64,000 bases of DNA from Dermatemys mawii (Eukaryota > Chordata > Testudines > Dermatemydidae). The stretch lies in contig ML677334.1 in the NCBI GenBank assembly GCA_007922305.1, positions 58,598,453 through 58,662,452 of the forward strand, given 5' to 3'. Position numbers and translations under genes: made by a program. The notes beneath the pieces were generated by a model. The model was not told the DNA's origin and did not search any database. It saw nothing but the letters and a program-made list of their open reading frames with translations. Positions 20,861-33,490 of the stretch are shown here, in pieces; the stretch's first letter is position 1, and every line of letters starts with the position of its first letter.

Positions 20861-22540
20861 TCCTTTGTCAGCAACATTCATTTTAATGGAAAGTGAGTTT
20901 ACAGGGTTACATGATTGAACTACTGAGCCAAGTCAGTGTTGGCAAATGATGGGCTAAATTATTGATGTTACACACTAATGAATTCTGATGAGAAATAAAA
21001 CACAGACATTACGTTTCAAGTGGTTCATAATTATTTTTGTACTTTAAAAGCAATTTTATTCTTTTTCCAAATCGTACTGGTTCTGTAAAACAAAAACATA
21101 GTTAGTGATTATAACTAAAATTATTGAGTTTGAGGCAAAAACGCTATTGTAAGTTTTCTTATACAACTATAATGTTATTCACCCTAGGGTTCTGATTTCT
21201 TTATATACTTCTGGGAAAAGATAATTAAATTAAATGTCTAAATTTTTAAACCACTGTCTTTAAATAAGATAATCTGCTTTGCAACCATGGTTAAGAGTTC
21301 AATAGATGAGTTTATAATCTATGATATATCAACATGTTTACTAGAGATCCATAATTAATTTGGTTAATGACAAAAACAGAGGATCTGCCAAAAAGCAGCT
21401 TTCAGCATATAAACAGTTCATCTTTAAACCTGTGATACAGCATGGTATATGCTACAAATGGGTAGAAAGAGGTAATTTAATCCCAGATAGCCCAAAGTGC
21501 TGTTGCAAGGTTAAATCATCAGTATAAAATATCATAATCATATCTTCCTAATTCGTTACTCACTGGTCTGCCGAAATTTATTTTAAATTTCTACTTTTAA
21601 CTTGTAACATCGCAGTTAGTATTTGATTATACGGCAATGACTTCGTAATATTCCACCCCTAACCATGTCCTCCTGAAATTCTACATTTCTAACTTTTCTC
21701 AATCTATTGCAGTGAAGGCAAATCTAGAAAATATTCTTTGATTCTCTTTCTGATGTATAGTGTCTAAATAACCACCTTTTTCTTTGTCTCAGTGTTGCAT
21801 TCCTTGCTCATGCAAAATCACCACTGATTTATTTCACTAAACCAATAAATATGAAAACTATCTATAGTCCACTATTCAAGATTATAGAAATCTTGTGATC
21901 CAAATGATCTTATACGATTTCTGTACTTTGGGCTCAAATCTCACAAAAACAGCTCATGAGATTGCAATATCAACACATCCAATCCAAACACTGCTTCTGA
22001 TTCAGCTTCACACTTGAACCCCATATCCAAGCTAAAACTGCATTTGAATTTGAATACTGCATTCTCAGCCTCTCTCTCTAAATATACATACTCAAATATG
22101 TCTGCACAGTCATTATAGGACAAAAGCATCCTAAATGCAATATTTTTTTTATCAGCTAGACCTATTCCAGAGCCTTATTTGGGAGCCTATTAACCACTTT
22201 ATGGCTGTATGAGTGTATGTTAACATAACTGGAGAATTCACCAAAATATCTAAGCTTACATTTCCTATTATTTTACCAAAGAAAATAGTGCCAAAATGAT
22301 GTACTTAGTTATTTTGCTCCATACTGGTGAATGATTATGGGTGAAAAAAAAAATGATCCTGGTAGGAATCTGTGATACACCCCTGCAAAAAATTTACAAA
22401 TTTCACAAGTATACCGAGTTATTTAAAGGAATTTTATTTGTAATATGTTCTTCCCTCTGTTGTTCCATGTACCAGTAAGTCTGTTAAAATAACTCTGAAG
22501 CACAGGGGCATCAGCCCTGGAGGAGAGAATAAATAAGAAG

Positions 22541-22960
22541 TAGAACTGGTCAGAAATTTCCATCAGAAAATGACAACTAGTTGACTTGGAAGCAAAATGT
22601 TTTGCAGAAACGTGTCAATTTGAATGACCTTCTGCTGGAACATAGGTAAGATTCCAATGGAAGCCTCCCGGCCAGACAGGTTTCTAAACTTGCCTGATAG
22701 TTTCACGCCAGCTAACCCGCCTGGGTCTTCAGCATCCCTGGCTAGATCTGGTTTCCCAAGGCTGCCAGTCGCACAGCTGGGCAGCAGGGAACCTGGAACC
22801 CAGGACTCTCAGGGCTTCCAAGCTGCCTGCCTTGGAGCCAGGGATCACTGGGCGCTCTCAAATCTTTGAAGCACCTGCCTCCCAGCTCAGCTAATGGCTC
22901 CAGAGTTGCCAGCAGAGTGAGCCAGAACCCTCAGTTCAATTCCCAGTGCACGTGCTGTAT
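22541..22960. repeat. Possible non-autonomous DNA transposon relic
   Basis: Starts TAGAACTGGTCAGAAATTTC, similar to the left end of the AT-rich element at 46130 (GGACTGGCTGGGAATTTTCC), then becomes GC-rich (22660-22900) within AT-rich surroundings. The right end was not found. The open frame 22624-22869 inside it looks like a composition effect. Confidence 0.3.
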
Positions 22961-23319
22961 GATACCATCTTTAATTACATAATCACATCCTACTTTCTCA
23001 CAGGATCCCTGCTTCATTCAGTGCACAGAATGGACTTGTTCCAGGAATCAATCTGAGTTATACAGTGAAGGAGACTTGTCTGTAGGACCCCAGCTTCATT
23101 TGCTGCAGAAGTTGGAAGGTGTGAAGTAAATGACGCAGGAAACTGCAGGAAGAGAAAGGATGGTCTCATAGTTCAAGCAGTCGAATATTGGCCTGGAGAA
23201 TTGGATTCTATCTCTCCCTGCACCTCAGAGTTCCTATGTGATGCTTGGCAAATCATTTAAACCAAACTTTTCACAGGTGGTCACTAACTGTGTGTTCTTC
23301 ATTTTCTGGGTGCCCAACC

Positions 23320-23440
23320 TGAAACACTGGGATCTGATTTCCAGCAGTACTGAGCACTCACAACTGCAACTGAAGTCAATAGAAGCTGTGTTTTGAACAG
23401 ATAAAGTGCTATTTAATGCTAAATATTTTGAAAAATCACC
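23320..23440. repeat. Short palindromic interspersed repeat
   Basis: GAGCACTCACAACTGCAACT and GAAGTCAATAGAAGCTGTG are weakly inverted copies around GAAGTCAATAG, resembling the type at 34929-35015. Edges unclear. Confidence 0.3.
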
Positions 23441-24222
23441 TCCTAGTTTTCTCAAAGTGGGCACCCAAAATTAGTAGATACTTTTGACCATAATCTCTCT
23501 GTTCCTCATCTCCCCAACAAAAAAGTGGGACTAAAAATAGCCTGTCACCTCACAAGTGTTTTATGAATATAAATGTATTAATATTTCTGAAGTATATGGA
23601 TAATGTAATGATGAGAGCCAGAGAAAATCCCATGAAGGAATTAATAACAGTCTTTGGAGCAGGTTTGAACAATGTACAGTAAATAAGGCTTGGGGTCACA
23701 CATTGAACAAAGGGTAAAAAAAATATTGAATAGATGCTCATTAAGTGAACAGTGTCCATTCTGCACACACGAGGCAGGGGTCCCATGCAATAAAAATATG
23801 ACCATGTAATTAAAGACTGTATCATAATGCATATACACAAGGAGGATAGTTGAAGATTGCATGCACAGCTTGAATTCTGGCATTTCCTAATAATGTTCTT
23901 TTGACATAGTTTTTTTTAATATATTTAATATATTATTAAATGACAAATAATTTTATGCCTGCCAAATTAATCACAATGTTCAACAAATCCATTTACCAAT
24001 ATATCAACCATATATGATGTTTACTTACACAAAATTAAATTGTTTTTGCATCTAAAATAATTGTGCATGTTCCCAAAATTCTATTCATTACTGGCATTCC
24101 ATGTGTGGTGGGTTTCTTTGCTGGTTTTTAATAGCCCACAGATGTGTCCTGGATGTAGCTGGGGGAACTGAACTAATTGCTCTTTGCTAATGGTAAATAT
24201 GAGTAAGAGCCAGTTGCTATAT

Positions 24223-24533
24223 CAGGGGTCGACAACCTTTCAGAAGTGGTATGTCGAGTCTTCATTTATTCACTCTAATTTAAGGTTCTGTGTGCCAGTG
24301 ATAAATTTTAATGTTTTTAGAAGGTCTCTTTCTATAAGTCTATACTATAGAATGAAACTAGTGTTGTATGTAAAGTAAATAAGGTTTTTAAAATGTTTAA
24401 GAACTTTCATTTAAAATTAAATTAAAATTGAGAGCCCCTCAGACTGGTGGCAAGGACCCAGGTGGCGTGAGTGCCACTGAAAATCAGCTCGCATGCCGCC
24501 TTCGGCACACGTGCCATAGGTTGCCTACCTCTG
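24223..24533. mobile_element. hAT-type miniature transposon with perfect target duplication
   Basis: Ends CAGGGGTCGACAACC and GGTTGCCTACCTCTG are inverted copies. The 8 bases TGCTATAT occur on both sides without mismatch (24215-24222 and 24534-24541), the hallmark of hAT transposition. The 311-bp element has an AT-rich middle and no transposase frame. Open frame 24184-24378 overlaps it by chance. Confidence 0.9.
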
Positions 24534-27500
24534 TGCTATATGATTGATATTTCCTGATCCTGTTGTGCCACTTGTAAAAGCATAAAGCGTCATGCCCAAC
24601 AAGTTTGCAAATATCACATACACAGTACCAATGCTTGGTCTGATTCAGTCTGAAGCAAACTGACCTTCTTTATTTGTTACCATGGTATGCATAGACCTGA
24701 TAAATATTCTTCCCACTCTGAAACTGTCCTTGATATCCTGGAGAAGCTCATACTCTCAACTCCAACACTATACAAAGGAAATTATTATTATTAAATATTT
24801 GTTGAGCAGTAGGCTTAGTTTTCTAATGGACGTAAAGGTCATGCAGTATTGGTTACTGTTCATTTAAATTTTGAGTGGAAACAGCATTTTTTGAATTGTA
24901 CCTAGTCACAAAACTCAGCAGTATGCTGATATAAAAGGACCAAATTTGAGATCAGAAATAAGCCAGGGATTCTGATCCAGATTACATAAGCATTTAAGGG
25001 AGAAGTTCTTAGGCTTCTGAAGTGATATCCTACCTAATGATCTCCATGTTGAATTAGAAGAACTTATTAATTGGAAGTCCAAGTAAGTGTGGCCCTCCAG
25101 GAAGCTAAAATGAAAATACCCCTAAATATAAAGTATATGATAAGAATTACAGGAAGGAATGGAAAGTTCTAATTATGTTGAGTGTGATCTAGAGGTGATG
25201 GACCATCTTGAAACGATGGAGACAAACAGAATTTGGATCTTATTGGCAGAAGCATGGCCATTCAGGTGGGGTGCAAGGACATTCATTTGCCTTATCTGAC
25301 AAACTGTTCAAGTCAAAAGCCACTAGCCCATATGAGCAGAAACAAAAACAGCCATCTTACTTGTCCCAATTCCACTTTATACAAAAAATGTTTACAAATG
25401 AGTAATGGGAGAATTGGTACTCAGTGAAATTTATCTTCAATCTTCTAACTGGTTACCACAAATAATCACAAATAAATATGAAAAAGTTTAAAACTAATAA
25501 AAAAGTGTGTAGCAATGTCCCCTTAAGTTATCTGTCATCTAACTCCATATGTCTCCAAGACAAGACAGAAAGAGCAAGACTGCTAAAGTGAAATCAGCAG
25601 GCAAAAAAAGATTACAACTGAGTGTAATCAGCATAAATGGTGATAACTCAACCCATAACAGAGAAAAATAAAAGAGTGATCATAAAGAATTTGAAGATCA
25701 TCAACCCTGAGGGACACCATAACACAGCCGCGTTAATAAATTAGAGAACAAAACATAGTCTTAACAAACCAACTACCAAATAAGACAAATAAGAAGCGAA
25801 CCATGAATGAATTGTTTTTAAAAGATAGGAGGGCAGACCCTGCCACCAATGTCCATGATTATAGATGGCCCTGTCCTAAGAGGAATTGCATTTGGGTACT
25901 CTGTATGAGGACAGTTGAACAGGATGCCAGGATCATACTGGACTATGAAGATCCACTGACAATTTCCTCATTACAGGATGCAGGAGCCACAAGTTGACTG
26001 CAGCAACTTTCTTGACACTCTGCGACCTTGGAAAGGAGGATTTCTTTTCTTTGCTGACCTCTGCAAAATGGCCCAAATGGAGAATATAGCCCAAAGAACA
26101 TAATAGGACAGATGCCCTCTGATGTAAATTAGTATAATTCCACTGAAGTGACTGGGCTATGTTGATTTTCAGCATCTGACAATCCTGCCCAAGAGATGTT
26201 AAAAAGACCCCAGGATAATTCACAAAGTTTAGTGCAACTGGAAAAAGCCATAATAGTGAAAGAACATTGGAGTCAAACTGAAACAAAAGGGGACTGATCC
26301 TTTTCTGCCTTGCACCTTATGTAGTCATTTAAGATGAGCAAAGTGAATGTAAAATACTATCAAATTAGAATCCTCCAAACTCTGAGAAGTGATGGCAGAC
26401 TTTTATAGCCACTTTGCACAACTGAGAATGACTATGCATGGGGCAAGGCAGTGGGGAACCAGACCCACAATCTTTACGTACTCTTTCAATGGCAGTCCTC
26501 TGGTCTGAGTATCAGGGGAAACCATTTGTCAAACAATACAAAGTTTCAAATATGACACTAATGATACTGTCTTACCCAGCATTTAGCCATAAAGACAACT
26601 TTGGCAATGGGATTATAGGTGAAAAAAACAAACACCTTCATTTAGAAAGGATGGTCTAAACTGAGGAAGGTCAGGCTTAAGTTACAGTTATAAGGCTAAA
26701 TATAGATACACTCATCATCACGCAGCTTCAAAAGTCCAGTTAACACTTGCCATTTCAGGTAATTCATCAGATTGCCATAGAATATACATAACTGTCATGA
26801 TTAAAGTAGATGAATAGCCAAGCTACTGAAGAACCAAATAATCAAAACTCCACAACAGTACTATACTACTTACTAGACAAAATTTCAGTTGTATAGCAAA
26901 TACCTTTTGCAAATACCCACCTTGTACAATTCTCTGTGTGTGTGTACCTAACCTTTTTAATCTGAATTCTTTTCTGAAGATATATTTTGTATTCTGTAAC
27001 TGACTGAAAAATGTATTTAGTGCTTGCGCAAAGTGTCCTAGAAACTGAAATCCGCTAGTGATCTATAATACAAGGACAGCACATATAAAAGCAGTGTATT
27101 TTCCTGCATATCACTGCACCACCGTGCCTCAGACTTGGACAAGGAAGAACCCCGCAACAGCTCTGAATTTCAGAAAAATTGGCAAAGCTCCAATTCCAGC
27201 CATTATTCCATTTGTACTGTATATTATGGGCTTTAACTCCCATGCAATTATGTTTGGATCAAAAGTCAGTTTAGTGTAGGACCTCACACATGAAACTTTC
27301 TCTTAGTTCCACACTAAGTTCACTTAGTTCCACACAAACTCTTCCCTCAGAGACATTAAAGACATCTGAAAGCTCCCCAGAATTTAAGGAAAACACTGTT
27401 TAAATTAGATCCCCCTTAAATTCTTATCTATCAAATTCTGCCATTGGGTGCTCTCGGACAGTACGAAGGGAGATTTTTAACATGAGAGAGATGAGAAGAG

Positions 27501-29464
27501 GGAAGATTGTAAGAAGACATGATAACCTTGCCCAAGAAGTAAGTTTCCTGTACTCTTCTCTCCAAAAATAGAAGTAAAGAGGCCAAAATTGCCAGCATGA
27601 ATTATCTGAGCCAATGACTTATGGAGCAGCAATGTACTCCATTGTAAATCTGCATTCAGGCATGTTTATTCTTATATTATAAAAGTGAAATCCTTAATCC
27701 CTTTTTTAAACATCACAACTGAAATTTGACATTTTTAAATTGTTTTCCACTGCAAGTATAATCACTGTGAATATGAGCACTTAATGGATCCCTTCTATTT
27801 CAGAGGCAGAAATTAAACATGAAAACCCAAAGTGACTACATGGGTAATGTTAAAATTGGAATCTACATTATAAAAAGTTTTGAGGGCTGAAATAAAAGGG
27901 GCTATACAAAGCAAACTAGCAGATATATTCACTTTTAGAAAAAAAAAGAATGGGTTAAAGCATCCATATCTAATATACAGGCAAAAGTAGATTTCCTCCA
28001 TAATCATATACATTTAGTTTAGTCAAATGCATAAAAATCAAAAGCTTTTCTGAATATGCATTTTATTATCAGGTTCTAGCAGCATGTTAGAGAAAAGATT
28101 TAACCAATAATCAGTGGGAAAAAAAACTATGAATGTGTATATCAGATCAGGTGGTGGTCCCAGAAATTCTGGCATCATGGGGGACACTCACATTATTTTT
28201 GGTGCTTTGGATGCCACTAGTGTTGTTGCCTTTTTTACCCTTAGACCCTTATCTTTTCTCTTCTTAGCACACACTTTCTAATCTCTCAGACCTGCCATGC
28301 ACAAGTTAATAACAAATAACAACCATACAAAGTCTGTTATAAAAAGATCCAATGTGCTTGATAAATTGTACAAACTGATTCCAAGTTATAGTGCAGATTT
28401 TCTGCTCCGCTTTGCTCTTTTTACACTGATGAGGTGACAAAAAGGGAACAGACATTGGACATATCCTCCTAACTACTGGGGAGTGCCCAGCAAGTATAGA
28501 ACCAGCTCAGTCATCTTCCAGGTACACTATCTTCTTCACAGCTCCTGAGGCAGGGAGGACGTTTACATGGAGTGCAATGTATTCTGGTTATGCTCAACTG
28601 ATTGGACAGTGCTTTGGCTCTGCTGCCAGCTATTGCATGTCGGGAGAACTCCCACATCACTGCAATTTATGTTAGGGTTTTGCAGAGAAGCAGGGAGCGG
28701 TAGCCGGCTCCCTGGTGACTCCCTCTCTCTGCTTTATTGAGAGTAATCTTGGCAAAGCAGAGAACTTGGCCCTATCTGTCCAGGGATAATTTAAGTCTGT
28801 GATGAAACTTCGCCACTTAAAAGGAAGCCACTTTTAGGGATGGGCCAGCTGGCTCTCGTGCTCAGATGGAATGGGGATTTATGGGCAGCTTGAACTAAAT
28901 ACTCCAGAGACAGCAAGCAGTCTGTGCTTCACCAGTCATGCTTATTACCAATCATACTGCTCATTGCCATGAACAGTCTCATTGTTTTCAGTGTGATGAT
29001 TACCAAGAGTAAGCTCTACCCTTGGTAAATTGTTGCAGGACTTGGCCTCTTGGCTTAAACATTTTAAGTAAGACACTTATGAAAATCTCTTTTTTCCACT
29101 CATCATTAATTTAGGAACTTTTCCCCCGATTATGTGGGATCCCTTCCAAAGGGGTTCTGGGCACGAACGTGGGTGCCATGGCGGCCAGGGAAGGTCAACA
29201 GGTAATCTGAAGGGATGGAATCCTAAAGATGGCCTTTGACTCTGGCCACTTCAGGGGTTCTGCAGTTTCCTGTCCACAATGTGAATTATGGAACACTGCC
29301 AAATGAAGACTGATAACCAACTTTGCAGCAATCAGAAATAAGAGTAAAGCCTCTCTCGTTATCCAAGGTTTCCTACAGTAGCAACCCAATCTCATATGTT
29401 TATTTTCTCAGACATAAACACATGAACAAAAACACAAAACACTCCAAGGACTTCTCAGCTGCTT
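24534..29464. other. No gene seen
   Basis: AT-rich DNA. A weak foldback copy lies at 26111-26180. GC content rises at 28400-28900 but no open frame with splice sites or known repeat was recognised. Open frames such as 25933-26286 minus show no motif. Confidence 0.4.
26111..26180. repeat. Weak copy of the GATTC-TTACAC palindromic repeat
   Basis: GATGTAAATTAGTATAATTC followed by CACTGAAGTGACTGGG and a GATTTTCAGC end. Diverged from 14424-14516. Confidence 0.3.
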
Positions 29465-30780
29465 TATGACACCACTATCAACCACACTCTTCTTCTTGAA
29501 ATCTTGTCCGCCTTTGGCTTTTGTGATTCAAACCTCTCCTGGTACTCCTCCTACCTCTTTAAGTGCTCCTTCAGTGCTTCATTTGGAGAATCTTCCTCTT
29601 CAGTGCTCCGTCTTTCAGAGGGAGTCTCACAGAGCTCTATATTGGGCCCCTGCTCTTCTCCCTTTACACTGGGCTATCTTATTTACATATATGACTTCAA
29701 CAATCATGATGTGATACTCTCAGATCTACCGCCGCACTTCTTACCTGCCTCATTCCGTCCAAACTAAAATTTCTGTGTTTCTGACGTCTCATCACTGACA
29801 TGCAGCCATCCACTCAAGCTTAATCTGCGCAAAACAGAGCTCTTGATCTTTCCCCTCAAATCCTCTCCTCTCCCTCTTTTCAAAGTCACTAGGACACCAC
29901 CACCATTGTCTCTGTCATGGAGGCCTGAAATCTGGGCATTATCTTCAACTTGTCCCTCTCTCTAGACCTTTCCATTCAATCAGTGTTTAAATGTTTCTGC
30001 TTCTGCCTGTAAAACATATACAAGATCTGGCTTTTATTCTCCAGCCACACAACTAAAATTCTCTTCCAGACCCTCCTTATCATGCATCTTGACTACTGCA
30101 ACATCCTTCTCTCTCGTTTTCACAAATCTCATCTTGGCTGATTTAAAATCCATTCAAAACACTACAGCAAAAAAAAAAAAACATCTTCTTGGTTCATCTC
30201 TTTGATCATGTCATGCCTTTTCTTTACATTGCTCCACTGCCGCTCCACTGCCACACCCCCCGCCCCCCATCACCACAACATCAAATTCAAACTTTGTATT
30301 TTCACTTTTAAGGCACTCCATGGCCTATCCCCACTGTACCTGTGATCTCATGTATACTTACAAGATGTTAGTTCCCAACTCCACTCTGCTAACGGCACCG
30401 CCCTTGATTGTCCGTTTGTCAAATTTTCCAGCAAACACTGCCGTGCATTCTCATATGTCACTAGGTGTGTGAGGAAGGAGCTCTCTGTAAAAATCTGCAA
30501 GGCCACTACATTATCCTCCTTTAAACCCATCTAAGCCCTGGTGCCTATGAAACACTGGAGAATGGCTAGGCACCTTGTGTGCTGTAACTGCTGCCTATTT
30601 CACTGTTCATGACTATCATTGTTATCTTGTACTCCACCCTATCTATTTACTGTATTCAATATAAGTTATTAGAATGTAAAGTATTCTTAGCAGTAATTGT
30701 CTTCTTTTATTTGCACAGAGCCTAGCACAATGGGGCCCCAGCTTCTAGGCACTACCACAATATAAATACTGTGTTAAATA
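29465..30780 (+). mobile_element. L2-type LINE relic (RT to 3' end)
   Basis: In shifting frames the conceptual product shows, in order, a G-x-x-Q-x-S-I-L-G-P block (29630-29660), an H-S-S-K-L-N-L-R-K-T-E block (29810-29850), L-D-Y-C-N-I-L-L-S (30088-30115), F-K-A-L-H-G-L-S-P-L-Y-L (30310-30345) and an R-A-F-S motif (30440-30460). This series is typical of the palm, thumb and C-terminus of L2-clade reverse transcriptases. Many stops and an inserted A-run (30167-30181) show it is dead. The 3' tail (30540-30780) contains GCCTAGCACAATGGGGCCCC, shared with the SINE at 45600-45890. Confidence 0.75.
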
Positions 30781-31118
30781 ACAAAAATAACAAACCAAGC
30801 ACATCTCTTACTGGTGAAAAAGGAGGAGAGGGATCATTATTGTCATTTTTTTAGTGTTAGGAAGCACTCAGATACTACGGTGACAGACACCAGTATAAAA
30901 GCTTATATAGCTACATGCTAAATGGAGAGACACAATCTGGCACTAACAATGCAAAATTGAAGGCATCAGTTCACGCAGAAATGCAACAATCCATATGCTG
31001 AGAATTCCAAAATACAATTACATTTTGCTGACAGGAAATAATGCTTTTAAATACCTCAGAACCGTTTTCTATAGCCTAACTGAACTAGCTTTTCCATTAT
31101 AATTTTCTATGTTTCCTA

Positions 31119-31381
31119 TGGGCTTGCCTGCACATAATGTGGTAATGTGCTCTCCGAGGGTGCAATTTCAAAAGAGCACCAATTATTGCTCATTAATTGG
31201 TCAGTGTAGACCGTGTGCACTAACGGCTCCTTAGTATGTCTTAATGTAATAGTGTTTCAAACAGCACTATGGTAAAGCGCACCAGCAGGGTCTACATGGA
31301 CCAGTTAATGCACAGCATATTAGTCTGCTTTAGAAATCACACATCCACAGACTGCATTACCTCACCATGTAGGCAAGCCCT
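31119..31381. mobile_element. Miniature inverted-repeat element (GGGCTTGCCTGCACAT type)
   Basis: Left end GGGCTTGCCTGCACAT and right end CATGTAGGCAAGCCC are inverted copies of ~15 bp; inner blocks such as TAGACC / GGTCTA also mirror each other. 263 bp, non-coding. The duplication at the ends is not clear (TA on both sides is compatible). Confidence 0.7.
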
Positions 31382-33355
31382 ACCATAAAGACATTTCAAG
31401 TAAAATTGTGTAACGAACACAGAAGGGGTATTAGAATAATAGAATCCATGTCAGATTGGGTATCACCAGCACATAGAAAATACACTGTTCCAGTGTTTCT
31501 GAAACACTAACTAAAATGTTGTTTTTAAAAATTTGAGCTGCAAAATTTGGCCCTGAACTTCCCCAAATGTTGATGAGGTTTGTGTCTGAAGGATGGGTAT
31601 AGGCCCATTTCTAGCTATTTCAATTGTTCAGGATAACTGAATTTATAGAGTCAATTTATTCTCAATGTGAATGATAGAAATCATTTATTTTATGCAAGAA
31701 CAAAGGATTTCCAGAGAGCTCATTCATTACAATATAGACTAGTTATTGATATAAGACTTCAATCACAGGTTATGTTCACAGCACTGCCGTTAAAATGCTA
31801 CATAACATTAGACTAGACTAACTTAAAGATTCATATGTGAGGAAACCAACTGGCACCTGTGACTTCTACGTAACTGTTGTTATTATTCATGAGCTCTAGG
31901 CTGCATATTAATCACTTTTCTTCATCACAGTTAGAAAAGTTGAATACAAAAGAGATCAACACTCATCATCATAGCTATGCCGTTGTGAGATTCAAAAGGA
32001 AGCACTTCCAGTTTTTCAAATTTTAAATGTAAAATTTTAAGTATAATTCACTGCTTATTTGTCTTAATAAGCACACAATTCTAGTATAATATTTGAGAAA
32101 AATAAGAGAATACTGACTAAATACTCCATAAAAATTAACGGAGCATTTCAAATCACTAGAAGAGTGGAAAATCTCATTCTATTTTTATTTTTCAATTAGT
32201 TTTTCCTTTCCTTTTTTTCCCATTAATATGATTTGGATTTTCTGAATCTTCAGCAACAATGAAACATATTTGTAGGTATATAACAAACGTCATAGGTTTA
32301 AAAAAATCCTCAATGAAGGTTTTGAGACTGGATCACAGTGATGATGCAATTTAAAGTAGTTCTAAAAGTTTTGTTCAAGCTACTTTTTTCCTTAAATCAT
32401 GCTAATAATAATTGTGAAGTGGAATTGCATAATATTAAAGTTTAATACAAATATGGCAACCTAAGGATTGTGCAGGAAAACTTTATAGTGGAAAATAGAA
32501 ATCAAAATTTATAAGAATAAGATGCATTAAAGATCTAGCAGCTACATAAATTTTGTATTTATTTTGCAAAAACAGAACTGAAGACATTTTTCACTCAAGT
32601 CTTAAAAACATTTTTCAGATGCCTGCTGGTTATGGCCATTAACTGTGGGTTAACTGAAAGGAGTGGCTTTACAAAAATATTAACAACATACCACTGCACG
32701 AGATAAAAAGAATAGAACATTTAAACTATATTACATAAAAATAATTTTCCCCAGTAAATGTAAACATATACCTGGAAAAATAAAACCCATGAAATATTAA
32801 ACATTATATCTTGGTGAGGAAACCACTGTTAACCTTGTGCCCTCCTTTCAGCCCTTCTCTCCCCTTTCCTCTTTCGGGCATGTTGTTTATTAGGGGATAA
32901 GGGTGAAGTTATCATATAACCTAATGATGAAGGTGTGGTACTTCAGCTAAATAGTAGTTTCATACTTAAGAAATTATATATGAATAAAATGAAAATGACA
33001 GTATTGTTTACCATGGCATTAAGATCTGCAAAACAGTACACAATAACATTTTCTAAAACAGCTGAACAGCAGTACTAATGCCTCTATATTTTTCAAATGT
33101 TTATATCCAATGTATTTATAATAATCTTTTCAGAGGTTTGTGAGAAATAAATCTAATCTTTCTCTTTTTTAAAACTATGCATGGTATATGTGCTAACTTA
33201 CTGAATTCATCCTTCATGCAATTCCAGTTTATTAAAGAGGTTAAAAATTTATAAAACTCTGATGGGATATGGTTTTAATGCTTCATCACACTACCCATCA
33301 TTTGCTTTTCAATCTAGATCAGAATGATCTTTCCTACTTCTCTGCAATCACCTAC
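31382..33355. other. No repeat or gene recognised; candidate intron
   Basis: AT-rich, no defined element. If the exon at 33356-33490 is real, this is the intron that follows it on the minus strand. No second exon was recognised here. Confidence 0.35.
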
Positions 33356-33490
33356 CTGCACAGCTAATATTTTCTGAGCATTCTCATGAGAGGCTGCCTG
33401 GAACTTCGCCAGCCCAGCTTGGCTATAGAGGCCTCGCTGTTTGAAGTACTCCACCAATGCCTTGTGCATCCTGCTTTGCAGCACAGAGAG
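33356..33490 (-). CDS. Internal coding exon of an unidentified host gene
   Basis: On the minus strand an intron end with a long pyrimidine tract (TTTTTCCCCCCTTCTTCCTC, then CCTTTAG) meets 135 bp that are open for 45 whole codons, ending AGCTGTGCAG and followed by donor GTAGGTGATT. The other two forward frames contain stops. The peptide starts LSVLQSRMHKALVEYF, continues KQRGLYSQAGLAKFQAAS and ends HENAQKILAVQ; it is polar, helix-prone and of balanced composition. Both junctions fall between codons (phase 0-0). It is locally less AT-rich than its surroundings and lies in no recognised repeat. I do not recognise the protein. It could be an exon of a large cytoplasmic protein; function unknown. 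A retrocopy is unlikely because both splice signals are present. Confidence 0.75.

Larger units (their letters stand above)
19459..24222. other. No gene seen; AT-rich DNA with minor repeats
   Basis: Only the 24-bp duplication (20813-20860), a possible transposon relic at 22541-22960 and a foldback at 23320-23440 stand out. Open frames are short and lack domain motifs. Confidence 0.4.
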
